A stretch of 64,000 bases of DNA from Ectothiorhodospiraceae bacterium WFHF3C12 (GTDB lineage: Bacteria > Pseudomonadota > Gammaproteobacteria > Nitrococcales > Nitrococcaceae): NCBI GenBank assembly GCA_013519935.1, contig JACDUA010000015.1, positions 1 through 64,000 on the forward strand. The letters are read 5' to 3'. Below, one piece after another: positions 18,796 to 27,367 of the stretch (the stretch's first letter is position 1; each line of letters begins with the position of its first letter). The notes beneath the pieces are model-generated. The model searched no databases. It had not been told where the DNA came from and worked only from the letters and a program-made list of their open reading frames with translations. The translations under genes were made by a program, and so were the position numbers.

Positions 18796-18969
18796 ATCAG
18801 CGGCCATTCGAGTGGGTGGCCTGCGGCAGATCGCTGGTGCGGGTACCCCGGCCCGGAATCGCGGCGAGGTCGTCGCGCCCCATGGTTTCGTCCGGCACCG
18901 AGGTTGATTGTGGTTTGTGGGAAGCGCGTCCCCGCGGCGATGTCCCGAATCGGTTCGTGGTTGAGCCGG

Positions 18970-19054
18970 GGCACCTGTAGGAGCGCCGCGAGGCGGGATT
19001 TGACTGGTCGGCCAGGGGCGCCTGATCGCGCCTTGCGGCGCTCCTACAGGTGCC
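18970..19054. repeat. REP-like inverted repeat, family 1
   Basis: Arms 18970-18995 and 19029-19054 are inverted copies with one mismatch, reading GGCACCTGTAGGAGCGCCGC into the loop. The element ends about 50 bp before the carbonic anhydrase ATG, so it lies in that gene's leader or promoter. It is related to 1075-1161 and 34033-34102. Confidence 0.85.
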
Positions 19055-19104
19055 GGGGGAATCAGCGCAGGAGCCCGGCCCCTGGCCGCGAAGGAGAAAG
19101 CCAC

Positions 19105-19635
19105 ATGATCCGCAGATTCGAGCAATACACACCATCCATCGCCGACAGCGCCTACGTGGACGAGTCCGCGGTGGTCATCGGCGACGTGGCCCTGGCCGAG
19201 GACGTCTCCATATGGCCCGCCGCCGTGCTGCGCGGCGACGTGAACTACATCCGCGTTGGCGCGCGCAGTAACGTCCAGGACGGCACCGTGGTCCATGTCA
19301 CCCATGCCGGGCCCTACACCCCGGAAGGCGGCATCCCGACGGTCATTGGCGAGGACGTGACCATCGGCCACAAGGCCATCATCCACGCCTGCACGCTGGG
19401 GGACCGCATCCTCATCGGCATGGGGGCGACGGTGATGGACGGGGCGACGGTGGAGTCGGACGTCATTCTGGGTGCCAACGCCCTGGTTCCGCCCAACAAG
19501 ACCCTGGAGTCCGGGTACCTGTACGTCGGCAGTCCCGTGAAGCAGGCCAGGGCGCTGACGGACAGCGAGAAAGAATACCTGGTCTATTCCGCACGTCACT
19601 ACGTGCGGCTCAAACAGCGCCACGAGAAAGGCTGA
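19105..19635 (+). CDS. Gamma carbonic anhydrase family protein
   Basis: A 176-residue left-handed beta-helix protein of the YrdA/PaaY-type gamma carbonic anhydrase group. Hexapeptide turns run through the chain. Histidines suited to the trimer-interface metal appear in VHVTHAG and IGHKAIIHACTLGD, and RGDVNYIRVGARSNVQDG is the family signature. It may hydrate CO2, but many members lack measured activity. AAGGAG lies 8 bases before the ATG at 19105, which overrides a longer open frame reaching back into repeats. It is followed after 3 bp by the desuccinylase-like gene, so the two form an operon. Confidence 0.9.
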   Translation: MIRRFEQYTPSIADSAYVDESAVVIGDVALAEDVSIWPAAVLRGDVNYIRVGARSNVQDGTVVHVTHAGPYTPEGGIPTVIGEDVTIGHKAIIHACTLGDRILIGMGATVMDGATVESDVILGANALVPPNKTLESGYLYVGSPVKQARALTDSEKEYLVYSARHYVRLKQRHEKG

Positions 19636-19638
19636 AGC

Positions 19639-20685
19639 ATGGCGAATTCGGTGGTCGAGATCGCCGGCGTGAAGGTGGCGCCGGGGCAGCGCCAGACCGT
19701 GGATATCCCCGCGGCGCTGATGTACACCCACAACCCCATGACGTTGCCGGTGCACGTCGTCAATGGCCGGCGCGACGGGCCCTCCCTGGTGGTCTGCGCG
19801 GCCATCCACGGCGACGAGATCAACGGCGTGGAGATCATTCGCCGGCTGCTGCAGATGCCGGCGCTGCGCCGCCTTTCCGGCGTGCTGCTCGCCGTGCCCA
19901 TCGTCAATGTCTTCGGCTTCACCGACCGCTCCCGTTATCTGCCGGACCGGCGGGACCTGAACCGCTCGTTCCCGGGATCGGAGCGGGGCTCGCTGGCCGG
20001 CCGGATCGCCAACCTGTTCAAGACCGAGGTGCTGGATCACGCGAGCCATATCATCGATCTGCACACGGCGGCCATTCACCGCGACAACCTGCCGCAGATT
20101 CGTGCCAACCTGGACGATCCCGTGGTCGAGGCCATGGCCCGGGCTTTCGGTACGCCGGTCATGATCAACACGCCGCTGATCGAGGGCAGCCTGCGCCACA
20201 CCATGGACAAGGCCGGGGTTCCCGCCATCACCTACGAAGCGGGCGAGGCGCTGCGGTTCCAGGAGGGGGCCATCAAGGCCGGCGTCAGCGGCATCATCCG
20301 GGTGATGCGGCACCTGGAAATGATCCCCAGGAGCCGGTCCCGCAAGCCCGCCAAGGAATCCAACTATGCGGCCAACTCCAGCAGCTGGACCCGCGCCGAG
20401 CAGGACGGCATCTTCCGGGCCGTGGTGCCGCTGGGCGCTCACGTGCGCAAGGGTCAGCTGCTGGGCTATGTGTCGGATCCGTTCGGCGAGCGGGAGATCA
20501 CGGTGGACGCGCCGTTCGGTGGCATTGTCATCGGCCGGAACAACCTCCCTCTGGTTCACGAAGGCGAGGCGCTGTTCCACATCGCGCGCTTCGACGCCGC
20601 GGGCAAGGTGGCCCGGGACGTGGAGGAGTTCAACCGCAATCTGTACGAGGAGGAGGGGTGGCAGGGCGAGCCGCCTATCGTCTAG
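19639..20685 (+). CDS. Succinylglutamate desuccinylase/aspartoacylase family hydrolase
   Basis: A 348-residue zinc amidohydrolase-like protein of the AstE/AspA (M14-related) family. Zinc and substrate motifs are HGDEINGVE near residue 59, DRRDLNRSFPG near 103 and DLHTA near 140, with a C-terminal beta-barrel-like part after residue 250. Family members remove acyl groups from N-acyl amino acids, but this subgroup, often found beside RimK-type ligases, has no firm substrate. No rimK is present here. It shares an operon with the carbonic anhydrase, 3 bp upstream, and is followed by a dispersed repeat. Confidence 0.88.
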   Translation: MANSVVEIAGVKVAPGQRQTVDIPAALMYTHNPMTLPVHVVNGRRDGPSLVVCAAIHGDEINGVEIIRRLLQMPALRRLSGVLLAVPIVNVFGFTDRSRYLPDRRDLNRSFPGSERGSLAGRIANLFKTEVLDHASHIIDLHTAAIHRDNLPQIRANLDDPVVEAMARAFGTPVMINTPLIEGSLRHTMDKAGVPAITYEAGEALRFQEGAIKAGVSGIIRVMRHLEMIPRSRSRKPAKESNYAANSSSWTRAEQDGIFRAVVPLGAHVRKGQLLGYVSDPFGEREITVDAPFGGIVIGRNNLPLVHEGEALFHIARFDAAGKVARDVEEFNRNLYEEEGWQGEPPIV

Positions 20686-20700
20686 AGAAGCCTCTCTTTT

Positions 20701-20729
20701 GCCGCGGATGAACGCGGATGCACACGGAT
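20701..20729. repeat. Solo AGCCACAGATG-family arm (diverged)
   Basis: A diverged copy reading GCCGCGGATGAACGCGGATG then CACACGGAT, 15 bp after the desuccinylase-like gene. No inverted partner was seen nearby. It is closest to the variant at 51919-51949, which suggests a second sequence subtype with GCGGATG in place of ACAGATG. Confidence 0.7.
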
Positions 20730-20797
20730 GGGTGGGGTGAATCGTGCTTGTGATGGTGGCGCTTGCGCGTCTCCCTAGGTGCTGAGTGGAGCTGATT

Positions 20798-20881
20798 ATC
20801 GCGGCGGGGACGCCGCTCCCACAGGGCTTCGACGTCCTTCACGGTGAATCGGCGCCTGTGGGAGGCGCGTCCTCGCGGCGA
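20798..20881. repeat. REP-like inverted repeat, family 2
   Basis: Arms 20798-20826 and 20855-20881 are inverted copies of the TCGCGGCGGGGACGCCGCTC type, with a few mismatches. It matches 33946-34009 and the decayed pair at 1280-1388. It sits in the convergent gap between the desuccinylase-like gene and the small ORF ending at 20933; that gap holds no other recognisable gene. Confidence 0.75.
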
Positions 20882-20932
20882 AGCTTTTGGGGCTCGTCCG
20901 GCGCCGGCCCGTCCCTGGGCCGGCTGTTCGCC

Positions 20933-21115
20933 TCAATCGAACCGCGACAGTCCCGTGTAGTCGTGGGTGTAGCAGGGCGTGGCGCCGCAGACGTCGGTGA
21001 CCGCGCCGTCGCTGCGCAGGAAGTCCGATTTCTGCTGTCGTGCCGAGACCGTGTCCCGAGGCGACTCGTGGGGGTCCGCGCCGGCCGCGGCCAATGCGGG
21101 AATTCCGAATCTCAT
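20933..21115 (-). CDS. Small hypothetical protein downstream of DUF6351 gene
   Basis: A 60-codon frame on the same strand as the DUF6351 lipoprotein gene and about 106 bp downstream of it. AAGGAG lies 4 bases before the ATG, a strong ribosome-binding site, and codon third positions are mostly G or C as in neighbouring genes. The product begins MRFGIPALAAAGADP, has no clear signal peptide or membrane helix, and ends with a tail holding both cysteines (DVCGATPCYTHDYTGLSRFD). I do not recognise a family. It could be a genuine small protein or a decayed gene end. Confidence 0.5.
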   Translation of the reverse strand: MRFGIPALAAAGADPHESPRDTVSARQQKSDFLRSDGAVTDVCGATPCYTHDYTGLSRFD

Positions 21116-21221
21116 GGTGCTCCTTCATGCACCGTTACCCCGGCCTCGACGGCCCGGGGTCCGGTGCGTTTTTCTTGATGGACGGGGCGCGGGCACGCCG
21201 CGCCCCGCGTGGGGGAGAGGC

Positions 21222-23432
21222 CTACAGGCCGGACGGCCGTGCTGCGTCGCCGAGGCTGTAATCGCAGACGCCGGTTTCGCCGAAGATCTCGACGAGACGG
21301 TCCACCTGGTCCGGCGTGAACGTCACGCCGTCGTAGGTGCCGTCGGTGAGCGCCGTCTGAACGGGCTTGGTGTGGCACTTGAACACCCACCCGCGGAGGC
21401 TTTCCCCGGCCACGGTGCGCGGGCTGCCGAAGATCTCGAACTGGGGTGTGGCGCAGGCGCCGTCGTCGTCCGGTGTTTCGGTGAGTATGCCGTCCCAGAC
21501 GTCGGGGCCGCGGGCGATCTCGTCACCGTTGGCCTCGAAGCAGGCGTCGGCGGCCGCCACCGGCTTCATGCCGTCGTCGTTCCACTGCTCCAGCAGGCCG
21601 AAGGCCTCCAGCAGCAGGGCGGCCAGCGGCTCGTCGGCGTCACCGTCCAGGGTCCAGAGCACCAGGTTGCTGGCATCGCCGTCGTGGGCGAGCATCCGCT
21701 CCCGGATCTCGAACTTCTCCCGGGAGTGGTGCATGTCGAGCTCCGGCTCCAGGTAGTTGTCGATGAGGATCATCGGGTCTTCGATGCCGCCGCGGTAGAC
21801 CAGGCCATGCTCCCAGGCCGCCCGCATGGCCTCGATGTCGCCCCGCGTGCGCGGTGCGACGTCGCCCGGGGTCATGTGGTCCTGTGCCGTCGCGTTGCGG
21901 CTGCTCCAGGGGTCAAGGCCGTCGGCCGGATCGCCGCTGTAGGGATAGCCTTCTTCTTCCATCTGGTAGGGTTTCTTCCAGCCGCCCACGTGGGCGTTGA
22001 GCAGCAGGAACTCGTCTACCGAGATGTCGCCATTCTTGAGCGCCTGCAGGCCGTACTGCACGCCGACGTTGTCATAGGTCAGCCGGGCGAAGCCCGTGGC
22101 CGGGTCGGTGCCGAAGATATGCTTGAGGTCCTCGAAGTAGCTGAAGCGGGTGTTGGCGAATACCGCCGGCTGGGTCTGGCGCATCATCTCGTAGGTGTCG
22201 CCGTCCACGAAGTTCGGGTTCATGGTCAGCGCGCTGAGCCCTCGCCAGCCCTCGATGCATTCCGTGGTGCCGGGGTCGGCGGAAGAGCCGACGGGGCTAC
22301 CGCTGCCGTCGTCCCAGTCTGTCTCAGCACCGTTGATGGCATTCAGTCCCTCGATGAGCTGGCGGTTTTCCCAGTCGGTCCATTTGGGGTTCACCGAGCC
22401 GGTGCCGTTGACCTGGGCGTCCACCACGTCGAAGTAATGCTCCAGCAGCTCGCAGTCACCCACCGGGTTGATCTGGGTGATCATGTCGCCGTAGTTCTCC
22501 ACCGGCACCAGGCCGTCCAGCAGGTCAGGGTGATTCTGCTCGTAGATCAGCTGCTGGATGGCCCCGCCGGAGCCGCCGACGCCGAAGGTGTAGTCCGGCT
22601 CGCCGTAGGCGGTGACGAACTGGTGCTTGACCATGGTCGCCGTCTCGCCCATCAGCTGCAGGTTGTAGCTGGTGTTGGTGCCGGTGCCGGTGGAGCTGAC
22701 CACGGCATAGCCGGCTTCCAGGATAGGCACGTTGAGACCGCGTCCGTCCGGCTGGTCCACATAGCTGTTGATGAAGCCGTTGGACTGGGAGTGGCCCACG
22801 CCGACGCCGCCGCCGAAGTGGTAGACGAGCTTGTTGTTCCAGGCGGAGAGATCCGGCTCGGCCGGGTCGCTGCCCGGGTCCGGCTCGATCATGAAGATCG
22901 AGTAGATGAAGCGGTTAATGGTGCCGAGCTCCTGCCGGACGATGTAGTCCACCGTCTGCCCGTTGATGTCGACGGTGGCGAGATCCGCCGGCGGATTCTG
23001 CGGGTCCTCCAGCGGCTGCAGGCCGCCGCCGCCGGTGGAGCGGTACCAGTACTGGACCATGGTCGGGGCGCCGCAGTCGGCGCTGTAGCCGTCGATGTCG
23101 GCGGGGTCTATGGCGCCGTGATCGCCGGGCGCCGGGCCGCCCTCGTCGGTGACCGGGTAGCCGACGCCGTCCTGGTTATCGATGCTCGGCTGGCCCAGGG
23201 CCGTCTGGTAGGTCTGGCAGCCGAAGGGTTGCTGGCGCAGGTTGTCCTCGGCGATGGGACCAATGTCGCCGATCTGGACCGGGAAGGACTCGCTGGCCGG
23301 CACCTGGGTGCCGCCATCGTTGGTGGCCTGGTCGTTATCGTCGTCGTTGTCACCGCCACAGCCCGCCAGTATCGGCAGGGAGATAAACGCGGTCGCTATC
23401 AGGCGCCGTAGCGCCGGCGTGGTCGCTGTCAT
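21222..23432 (-). CDS. DUF6351 family lipoprotein, predicted esterase/hydrolase
   Basis: A 736-residue protein with a lipoprotein signal peptide; LPILAGC puts the lipidated cysteine at residue 25, followed by an Asp-rich linker. The body matches what I recall of DUF6351: YWYRSTGGG, a TVDYIVRQELGTINR segment, LVYHFGGG, then a nucleophile-elbow-like GVGGSGGAIQQ with Ser288. This suggests an alpha/beta-hydrolase acting outside the cytoplasm, possibly on polyester or oligomeric ester substrates; that activity is inference. AGGAGGAG lies just before the ATG at 23432, which fixes the start although the frame extends much further back. A MocR-type regulator is transcribed divergently and a small ORF follows. 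Confidence 0.85.
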   Translation of the reverse strand: MTATTPALRRLIATAFISLPILAGCGGDNDDDNDQATNDGGTQVPASESFPVQIGDIGPIAEDNLRQQPFGCQTYQTALGQPSIDNQDGVGYPVTDEGGPAPGDHGAIDPADIDGYSADCGAPTMVQYWYRSTGGGGLQPLEDPQNPPADLATVDINGQTVDYIVRQELGTINRFIYSIFMIEPDPGSDPAEPDLSAWNNKLVYHFGGGVGVGHSQSNGFINSYVDQPDGRGLNVPILEAGYAVVSSTGTGTNTSYNLQLMGETATMVKHQFVTAYGEPDYTFGVGGSGGAIQQLIYEQNHPDLLDGLVPVENYGDMITQINPVGDCELLEHYFDVVDAQVNGTGSVNPKWTDWENRQLIEGLNAINGAETDWDDGSGSPVGSSADPGTTECIEGWRGLSALTMNPNFVDGDTYEMMRQTQPAVFANTRFSYFEDLKHIFGTDPATGFARLTYDNVGVQYGLQALKNGDISVDEFLLLNAHVGGWKKPYQMEEEGYPYSGDPADGLDPWSSRNATAQDHMTPGDVAPRTRGDIEAMRAAWEHGLVYRGGIEDPMILIDNYLEPELDMHHSREKFEIRERMLAHDGDASNLVLWTLDGDADEPLAALLLEAFGLLEQWNDDGMKPVAAADACFEANGDEIARGPDVWDGILTETPDDDGACATPQFEIFGSPRTVAGESLRGWVFKCHTKPVQTALTDGTYDGVTFTPDQVDRLVEIFGETGVCDYSLGDAARPSGL

Positions 23433-23786
23433 GATGCTCCTCCTGCGTCGCGCCCTTCCCTGAGCGTCTTTTCTTGTGTTGGCAGGCTGCCTGCCCGCCG
23501 ATTGGCGGTTCACGTGCCGGGCGGTGCGGCATTGAGTGACCGTTAAGTCATGCTGCATCTCGCCACGGCCGTACACCGTTGTTACATTCTTAGAAGGCGT
23601 GTAGGGAACTGGGAAGTAGCAGTCGGCCCCGATCGAACTAGAACAGTTGGCCTCGCCGCGCGAACCAGGTCCGGATTCACCACGCCTTCGACAAGCAGGG
23701 ACTGCATCGATTGCCGCGGGACGGCCCCGTTGATAACAGACATGGGAGACGCCGAAGGTTTCCCGGTAACAGGCGGTGCAGCTGCG
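23433..23786. promoter_or_regulatory. Divergent regulatory region, DUF6351 gene and MocR gene
   Basis: About 350 bp between two divergently transcribed genes. The part near 23550-23600 is unusually AT-rich for this window (TTGTTACATTCTTAGAAG) and is the likely promoter area. GAAC-type motifs recur at 23606, 23635, 23641 and 23662; MocR regulators often bind direct repeats, so these are candidate operators, but the match is loose. No gene is seen here beyond possible upstream starts for the regulator. Confidence 0.4.
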
Positions 23787-25250
23787 ATGAACAGGAACGT
23801 GGAGGAGATGGCCGCGCTCGCCGAGGACGGGCGGCCGAACTATCTTTACGAGCGAATCTGCCAGCGCCTGGAAGGACAGATATCCGGCGGGACTTACGCT
23901 CCGGGCGAGCAGCTGCCGTCGCTGCGGCGCATGAGCCGGCTGTTCGGCGTCAGCGTGACAACGGTCATGCAGTGTTACCGCAAGCTGGAGGCGGACGGCT
24001 ACGTGGAGGCCCGGCCGCAGTCCGGCTTTTTCGTGCGCAGCCGGGAGCCGGCCGCGGTTCCCGCCGCGCCGTCGGGACCGGACCTGTTGCCGACGGAGGT
24101 GGGGCTCAGCGAACGGGTTCTGGAGCGCATGGCGCTGCATCGCGAGCCCAGCCTGTTGCGCCTGGGTATCGCCCTGCCCGCCATCGATGTTCAGCCGGTC
24201 CAGCGCATCATGCGCACGCTGGCCGACGTGAGCCGTCATCGGTCCATGGATGCCTGGGATTACATGCACCCCCACGGCCACGAGGCCCTGCGCCATCTGT
24301 TGGCGCGGCGCAGCCTCACTCACGAGGCGCCGCTGTCGCCCGAGGAGGTGTTCGTCACCAGTGGTTGCATGGAGGCCATGTCCATTGCCGTGCGCTGCAT
24401 TTCCCGGCCCGGGGATGCCATCGCCGTGGAATCGCCCGCCTATTACGGAACGCTGCTGATGCTGGAGGCGCACAAGCGCCGGGTGGTGGAAATCCCGGCC
24501 AGCCAGCATGACGGCATCTGCCTGGACACTCTGGAGCGGGCCTTCGCACGCGGTACCGTCGCGGGTTGCCTGTTTTCGGCCAACGCCCAGAATCCGTTGG
24601 GATTCACCATGAGCGATACCGCCAAACGGCGTATCGTCGCGCTCTCGGCGCGCTATGGCATTCCGTTGATCGAGAACGATATCTGGGGCGACACGGTCTA
24701 CGATCCCGGCCTGGCTACGCCGGCGAAGGCCTACGACAGTGCGGGGCTGGTGATCTACTGCAACTCGTTTTCCAAGACGCTGGTGCCCGGGTTTCGGGTC
24801 GGCTGGGCACTACCCGGCCGATTCCTGCGCCGTTTCCAGGAGATCAAGCTCCTGACCAGCATCACCTCGCCCTCCCCGCAACAGATCGCCCTGGCCAGGC
24901 TGCTGGAAAGCGGCGCCTATGAGCAGCACCTGATCGAGCTGCGTGGCTGTCTGGAACGCCAGGCACGAGAGACCGGCGAGGCCATACTCGACGCGTTCCC
25001 GGAGGGAACGGCGGTCGAGATGCCCAGCGGCGGCTGCGTGCTATGGGTACGCCTGCCCGCGGGTGTTGGTGCGGAGCGGCTTTTCGAGGCGGCCGTGGAG
25101 GCCGGCGTGCACATCTTTCCCGGTACGGTGTTCTCCAGCGGCGGCGAGTTCGACGACTGCATCCGCGTCAACGTGGGCAACCCCTGTTCAGCGGCCGTGC
25201 GGGCGGGCGTGGGAAAGCTCGGGCGCCTGGCGGGCGAGCTGGCGGCGTGA
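23787..25250 (+). CDS. MocR-type PLP-dependent transcriptional regulator
   Basis: A 487-residue fusion of a GntR winged-helix domain (residues about 18-85, with YLYERICQRLEGQISGG and FGVSVTTVMQCYRKLEADGY) and a class I aminotransferase-like domain. The PLP lysine is K330 in NSFSKTLVPGFRVGW. MocR proteins sense PLP or an amino-group effector and regulate a neighbouring gene, often a divergent one; here that would be the DUF6351 lipoprotein. ATG at 23787 was chosen as the last start before the GntR domain; ATG at 23742 is an alternative, and neither has a strong ribosome-binding site. It converges on the antiporter gene with 4 bp between stops. Confidence 0.88.
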   Translation: MNRNVEEMAALAEDGRPNYLYERICQRLEGQISGGTYAPGEQLPSLRRMSRLFGVSVTTVMQCYRKLEADGYVEARPQSGFFVRSREPAAVPAAPSGPDLLPTEVGLSERVLERMALHREPSLLRLGIALPAIDVQPVQRIMRTLADVSRHRSMDAWDYMHPHGHEALRHLLARRSLTHEAPLSPEEVFVTSGCMEAMSIAVRCISRPGDAIAVESPAYYGTLLMLEAHKRRVVEIPASQHDGICLDTLERAFARGTVAGCLFSANAQNPLGFTMSDTAKRRIVALSARYGIPLIENDIWGDTVYDPGLATPAKAYDSAGLVIYCNSFSKTLVPGFRVGWALPGRFLRRFQEIKLLTSITSPSPQQIALARLLESGAYEQHLIELRGCLERQARETGEAILDAFPEGTAVEMPSGGCVLWVRLPAGVGAERLFEAAVEAGVHIFPGTVFSSGGEFDDCIRVNVGNPCSAAVRAGVGKLGRLAGELAA

Positions 25251-25254
25251 ATGC

Positions 25255-26463
25255 TCAGCCGTTGCGCCTGCGTAGCAGGGCGGCCAGGAGGGGCGGGGTC
25301 ACCGTGCAGGTGCCCAGGGTGACCAGCGTCATGGCGCCGTAGAGTGCGTCGCTCACCGCCCAGGCGCCCAGATCGTGGGCCTGGTCCATGATCACCATGG
25401 CGATCTCGGCGCGCGGGACCATGCTCACGCCGATGGCCATCGCGCCTGCCGCCGAGGTGGCCAGCAGGGCCGGGAGAAAGGCACCGGCGAGCTTGCCCGC
25501 CACCGCGGCCACCAGCAGTACCGCGCCCATGGTCAGGGCCGGGATACCGACGCCCGGATCCAGCTTGAGACCGATGCCGATGAAGAAGAACGGCGCCAGA
25601 AAGTCGTAGAGGATCTGATAGGAACGATCGCTCCAGATAGTGCGCGGGTTGCGGCTGAACGTCAGGCCGGCGAACAGGGCGCCTATGGCCAGCGAGAACC
25701 CCAGCCAGCCGGCCAGCGCGGCAATCATCGTGCCCACGCCGGCCACCGTGAGCATGCGCGCCGGTGGTTTCTCCAGCCGTGCCAGCGCCTCGGCCAGCCG
25801 CGGTTCAAGGTAATGGGCGAAGAGGTAACAGCCAACCAGAAAGGCACCGAGCTTCAGGATCAGTCCCACCGCCGCGCCGGAGAAAGCGGCCCAGAAACCG
25901 CCGTTGCCGGAGGCGAGCACCGGAATCACCGCGAAGAGCAGGGCCATGGCGAGTATCCCCGAGACGTCGTCCAGCTCCGCGACGTCGACGGTGAGCGCGC
26001 CGTCATCGGTGGCGAGCTTGCCGGCCTCTTCCCAGACCGGCACGGCCACGCCGATGCTGGTGGCGGTCAAGGCCGTCGCCGCGATCAGGGAGGGGATCAG
26101 TTCGAGGGCCAGCAGGTAGTAGGCGGCGGCGAAGCCCAGCAGGCCCGACACCGCCACGTTGCCGACCCAGATCAGGCTGGCATCCGGCAGCTTGCGCCAC
26201 AGGCGGTGGGGATGACTGCCGACGCCGACCCGGAACAGCAGGGCGACAATGCCCAGGCTGGCCAGTAGCTCGAACATGTACATCGCCGGCTCCTGGAGCC
26301 AGACGCCACCCGGATCAGCGGCCCGTAGCGCGTAACCGAGCAGCACGTAACCCACCAGCGGCGGCACGCCCAGTGGTTCCAGGGCGGCCTTGAGCAGCAT
26401 CGCCGCCGTGGTGGTCGCACCCACCAGGAGCACCAGGACTACGTTGATGTCGGCCAGTTCCAT
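25255..26463 (-). CDS. CPA2-type cation:proton antiporter
   Basis: A 402-residue membrane protein of the monovalent cation:proton antiporter-2 family, with about 11-12 hydrophobic segments. The ion-binding pair is D165-D166 in AELDDVSGI, preceded by TATSIGVAVPVWEE. It likely exchanges Na+ or K+ for H+. Unlike KefB/KefC or YbaL it stops after the membrane domain and has no C-terminal TrkA-N/RCK domain, so it lacks built-in nucleotide control. ATG at 26463 gives the natural N-terminus MELADINVVLVLLVG. It follows aroE by 71 bp on the same strand. Confidence 0.88.
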   Translation of the reverse strand: MELADINVVLVLLVGATTTAAMLLKAALEPLGVPPLVGYVLLGYALRAADPGGVWLQEPAMYMFELLASLGIVALLFRVGVGSHPHRLWRKLPDASLIWVGNVAVSGLLGFAAAYYLLALELIPSLIAATALTATSIGVAVPVWEEAGKLATDDGALTVDVAELDDVSGILAMALLFAVIPVLASGNGGFWAAFSGAAVGLILKLGAFLVGCYLFAHYLEPRLAEALARLEKPPARMLTVAGVGTMIAALAGWLGFSLAIGALFAGLTFSRNPRTIWSDRSYQILYDFLAPFFFIGIGLKLDPGVGIPALTMGAVLLVAAVAGKLAGAFLPALLATSAAGAMAIGVSMVPRAEIAMVIMDQAHDLGAWAVSDALYGAMTLVTLGTCTVTPPLLAALLRRRNG

Positions 26464-26534
26464 GATCAGCGCAGGATAGCTCCCGGCGCGGCATCGGATG
26501 CCGAGCCAGATCAAGAGAGCCGGTTGGTGATCCC

Positions 26535-27350
26535 TTACTCCAGCTGCCGCAGCCCCTCGATGACCGGCGCCGTCTCCGGGCGGACGCCGCGCCAGAGGTA
26601 AAAGGCTTCAGCGGCCTGCTCAACCAGCATGCCGAGCCCGTCGACGGCCTTGGCGGCGCCGTGGTCCATGGCCCAGCGCACGAAGGCCGTGGGCTCGCTC
26701 GCGTAGAACATGTCCATGCATGCGGCCCCGTCCGCCAGCAGGTCATCGGGTAGTGGCGGAAGCCGGCCGTCAATGCCGGCGGACGTGGCGTTGATGACCA
26801 GCTGGAAGCGCTGACCCGGCAGGTCGTCGAAGCCGCAGCCGCGAATGGCACCGAGATCCCCGAAGGCCTCGGCCAGCCCATGGGCCCTGTCCTCGGTCCG
26901 GTTGGCCACGACGATTTCGGCAGGTGTCGCGGCCAGCAAGGTAGGGAGCACGCCCCGGGCCGCACCCCCCGCGCCCAGCAGGAGGATGCGGCGGTCGGCC
27001 AGGACCACGCCGTGGTTGTCGTGCAGATCCCGCACCAGGCCGACGCCGTCGGTGTTATCGCCGAAAGTGCCCGAGGGGCCGATAACGATGGTGTTCACCG
27101 CGCCGGCGCGTTCGGCCCGCTCCGAACGGCGCGTCACCAGCCGCCAGGCCTGTTCCTTGAACGGCACGGTAATGTTCAGCCCCTTGCCGCCCGACTCGAT
27201 GAAGGCACGAATAGCCCCGTCGAGGCCGTCCTCGGGCACCAGGATCTTCTCGTAGAACAGATCCTGCCGGGTCTGCTGGGCGAAGTGGGTATGAATCTCC
27301 GGCGATTTGCTGTGGGCAATCGGGTTGCCCATGACGGCGTAACGGTCCAT
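26535..27350 (-). CDS. aroE: Shikimate dehydrogenase (NADP+)
   Basis: Reduces 3-dehydroshikimate to shikimate in aromatic amino acid synthesis. The 271-residue protein begins MDRYAVMGNPIAHSKSP, which includes the substrate-binding Ser pair. Catalytic K65 lies in NITVPFKEQ and D101 in GDNTDGVGL; the NADP loop is GAGGAARGV with NRT after it. ATG at 27350 fits the family exactly. The longer open frame starting at 27419 would add residues that are only translated dispersed repeat. Other shikimate genes in the window, aroK and aroB, are 15 kb away in the pil cluster. Confidence 0.96.
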   Translation of the reverse strand: MDRYAVMGNPIAHSKSPEIHTHFAQQTRQDLFYEKILVPEDGLDGAIRAFIESGGKGLNITVPFKEQAWRLVTRRSERAERAGAVNTIVIGPSGTFGDNTDGVGLVRDLHDNHGVVLADRRILLLGAGGAARGVLPTLLAATPAEIVVANRTEDRAHGLAEAFGDLGAIRGCGFDDLPGQRFQLVINATSAGIDGRLPPLPDDLLADGAACMDMFYASEPTAFVRWAMDHGAAKAVDGLGMLVEQAAEAFYLWRGVRPETAPVIEGLRQLE

Positions 27351-27367
27351 CAAAAACCCTAGAATCC

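Noticed and set aside
21183-21205. Hairpin GGGGCGCGG...CCGCGCCCC as terminator of the DUF6351 gene
   Set aside because: It is not followed by a T-tract on the minus strand; it may only be a GC-rich fold, and the small ORF downstream could still be co-transcribed.
20979-23411. An 810-codon open frame on the plus strand opposite the DUF6351 gene, and similar long antisense frames opposite the acyl-CoA ligase, BCCT, desuccinylase-like and spoT genes
   Set aside because: High-GC genes with G/C third positions create long antisense frames. These products are low-complexity Val/His/Gly/Arg-rich, carry no motifs, and the opposite strand encodes clear families.
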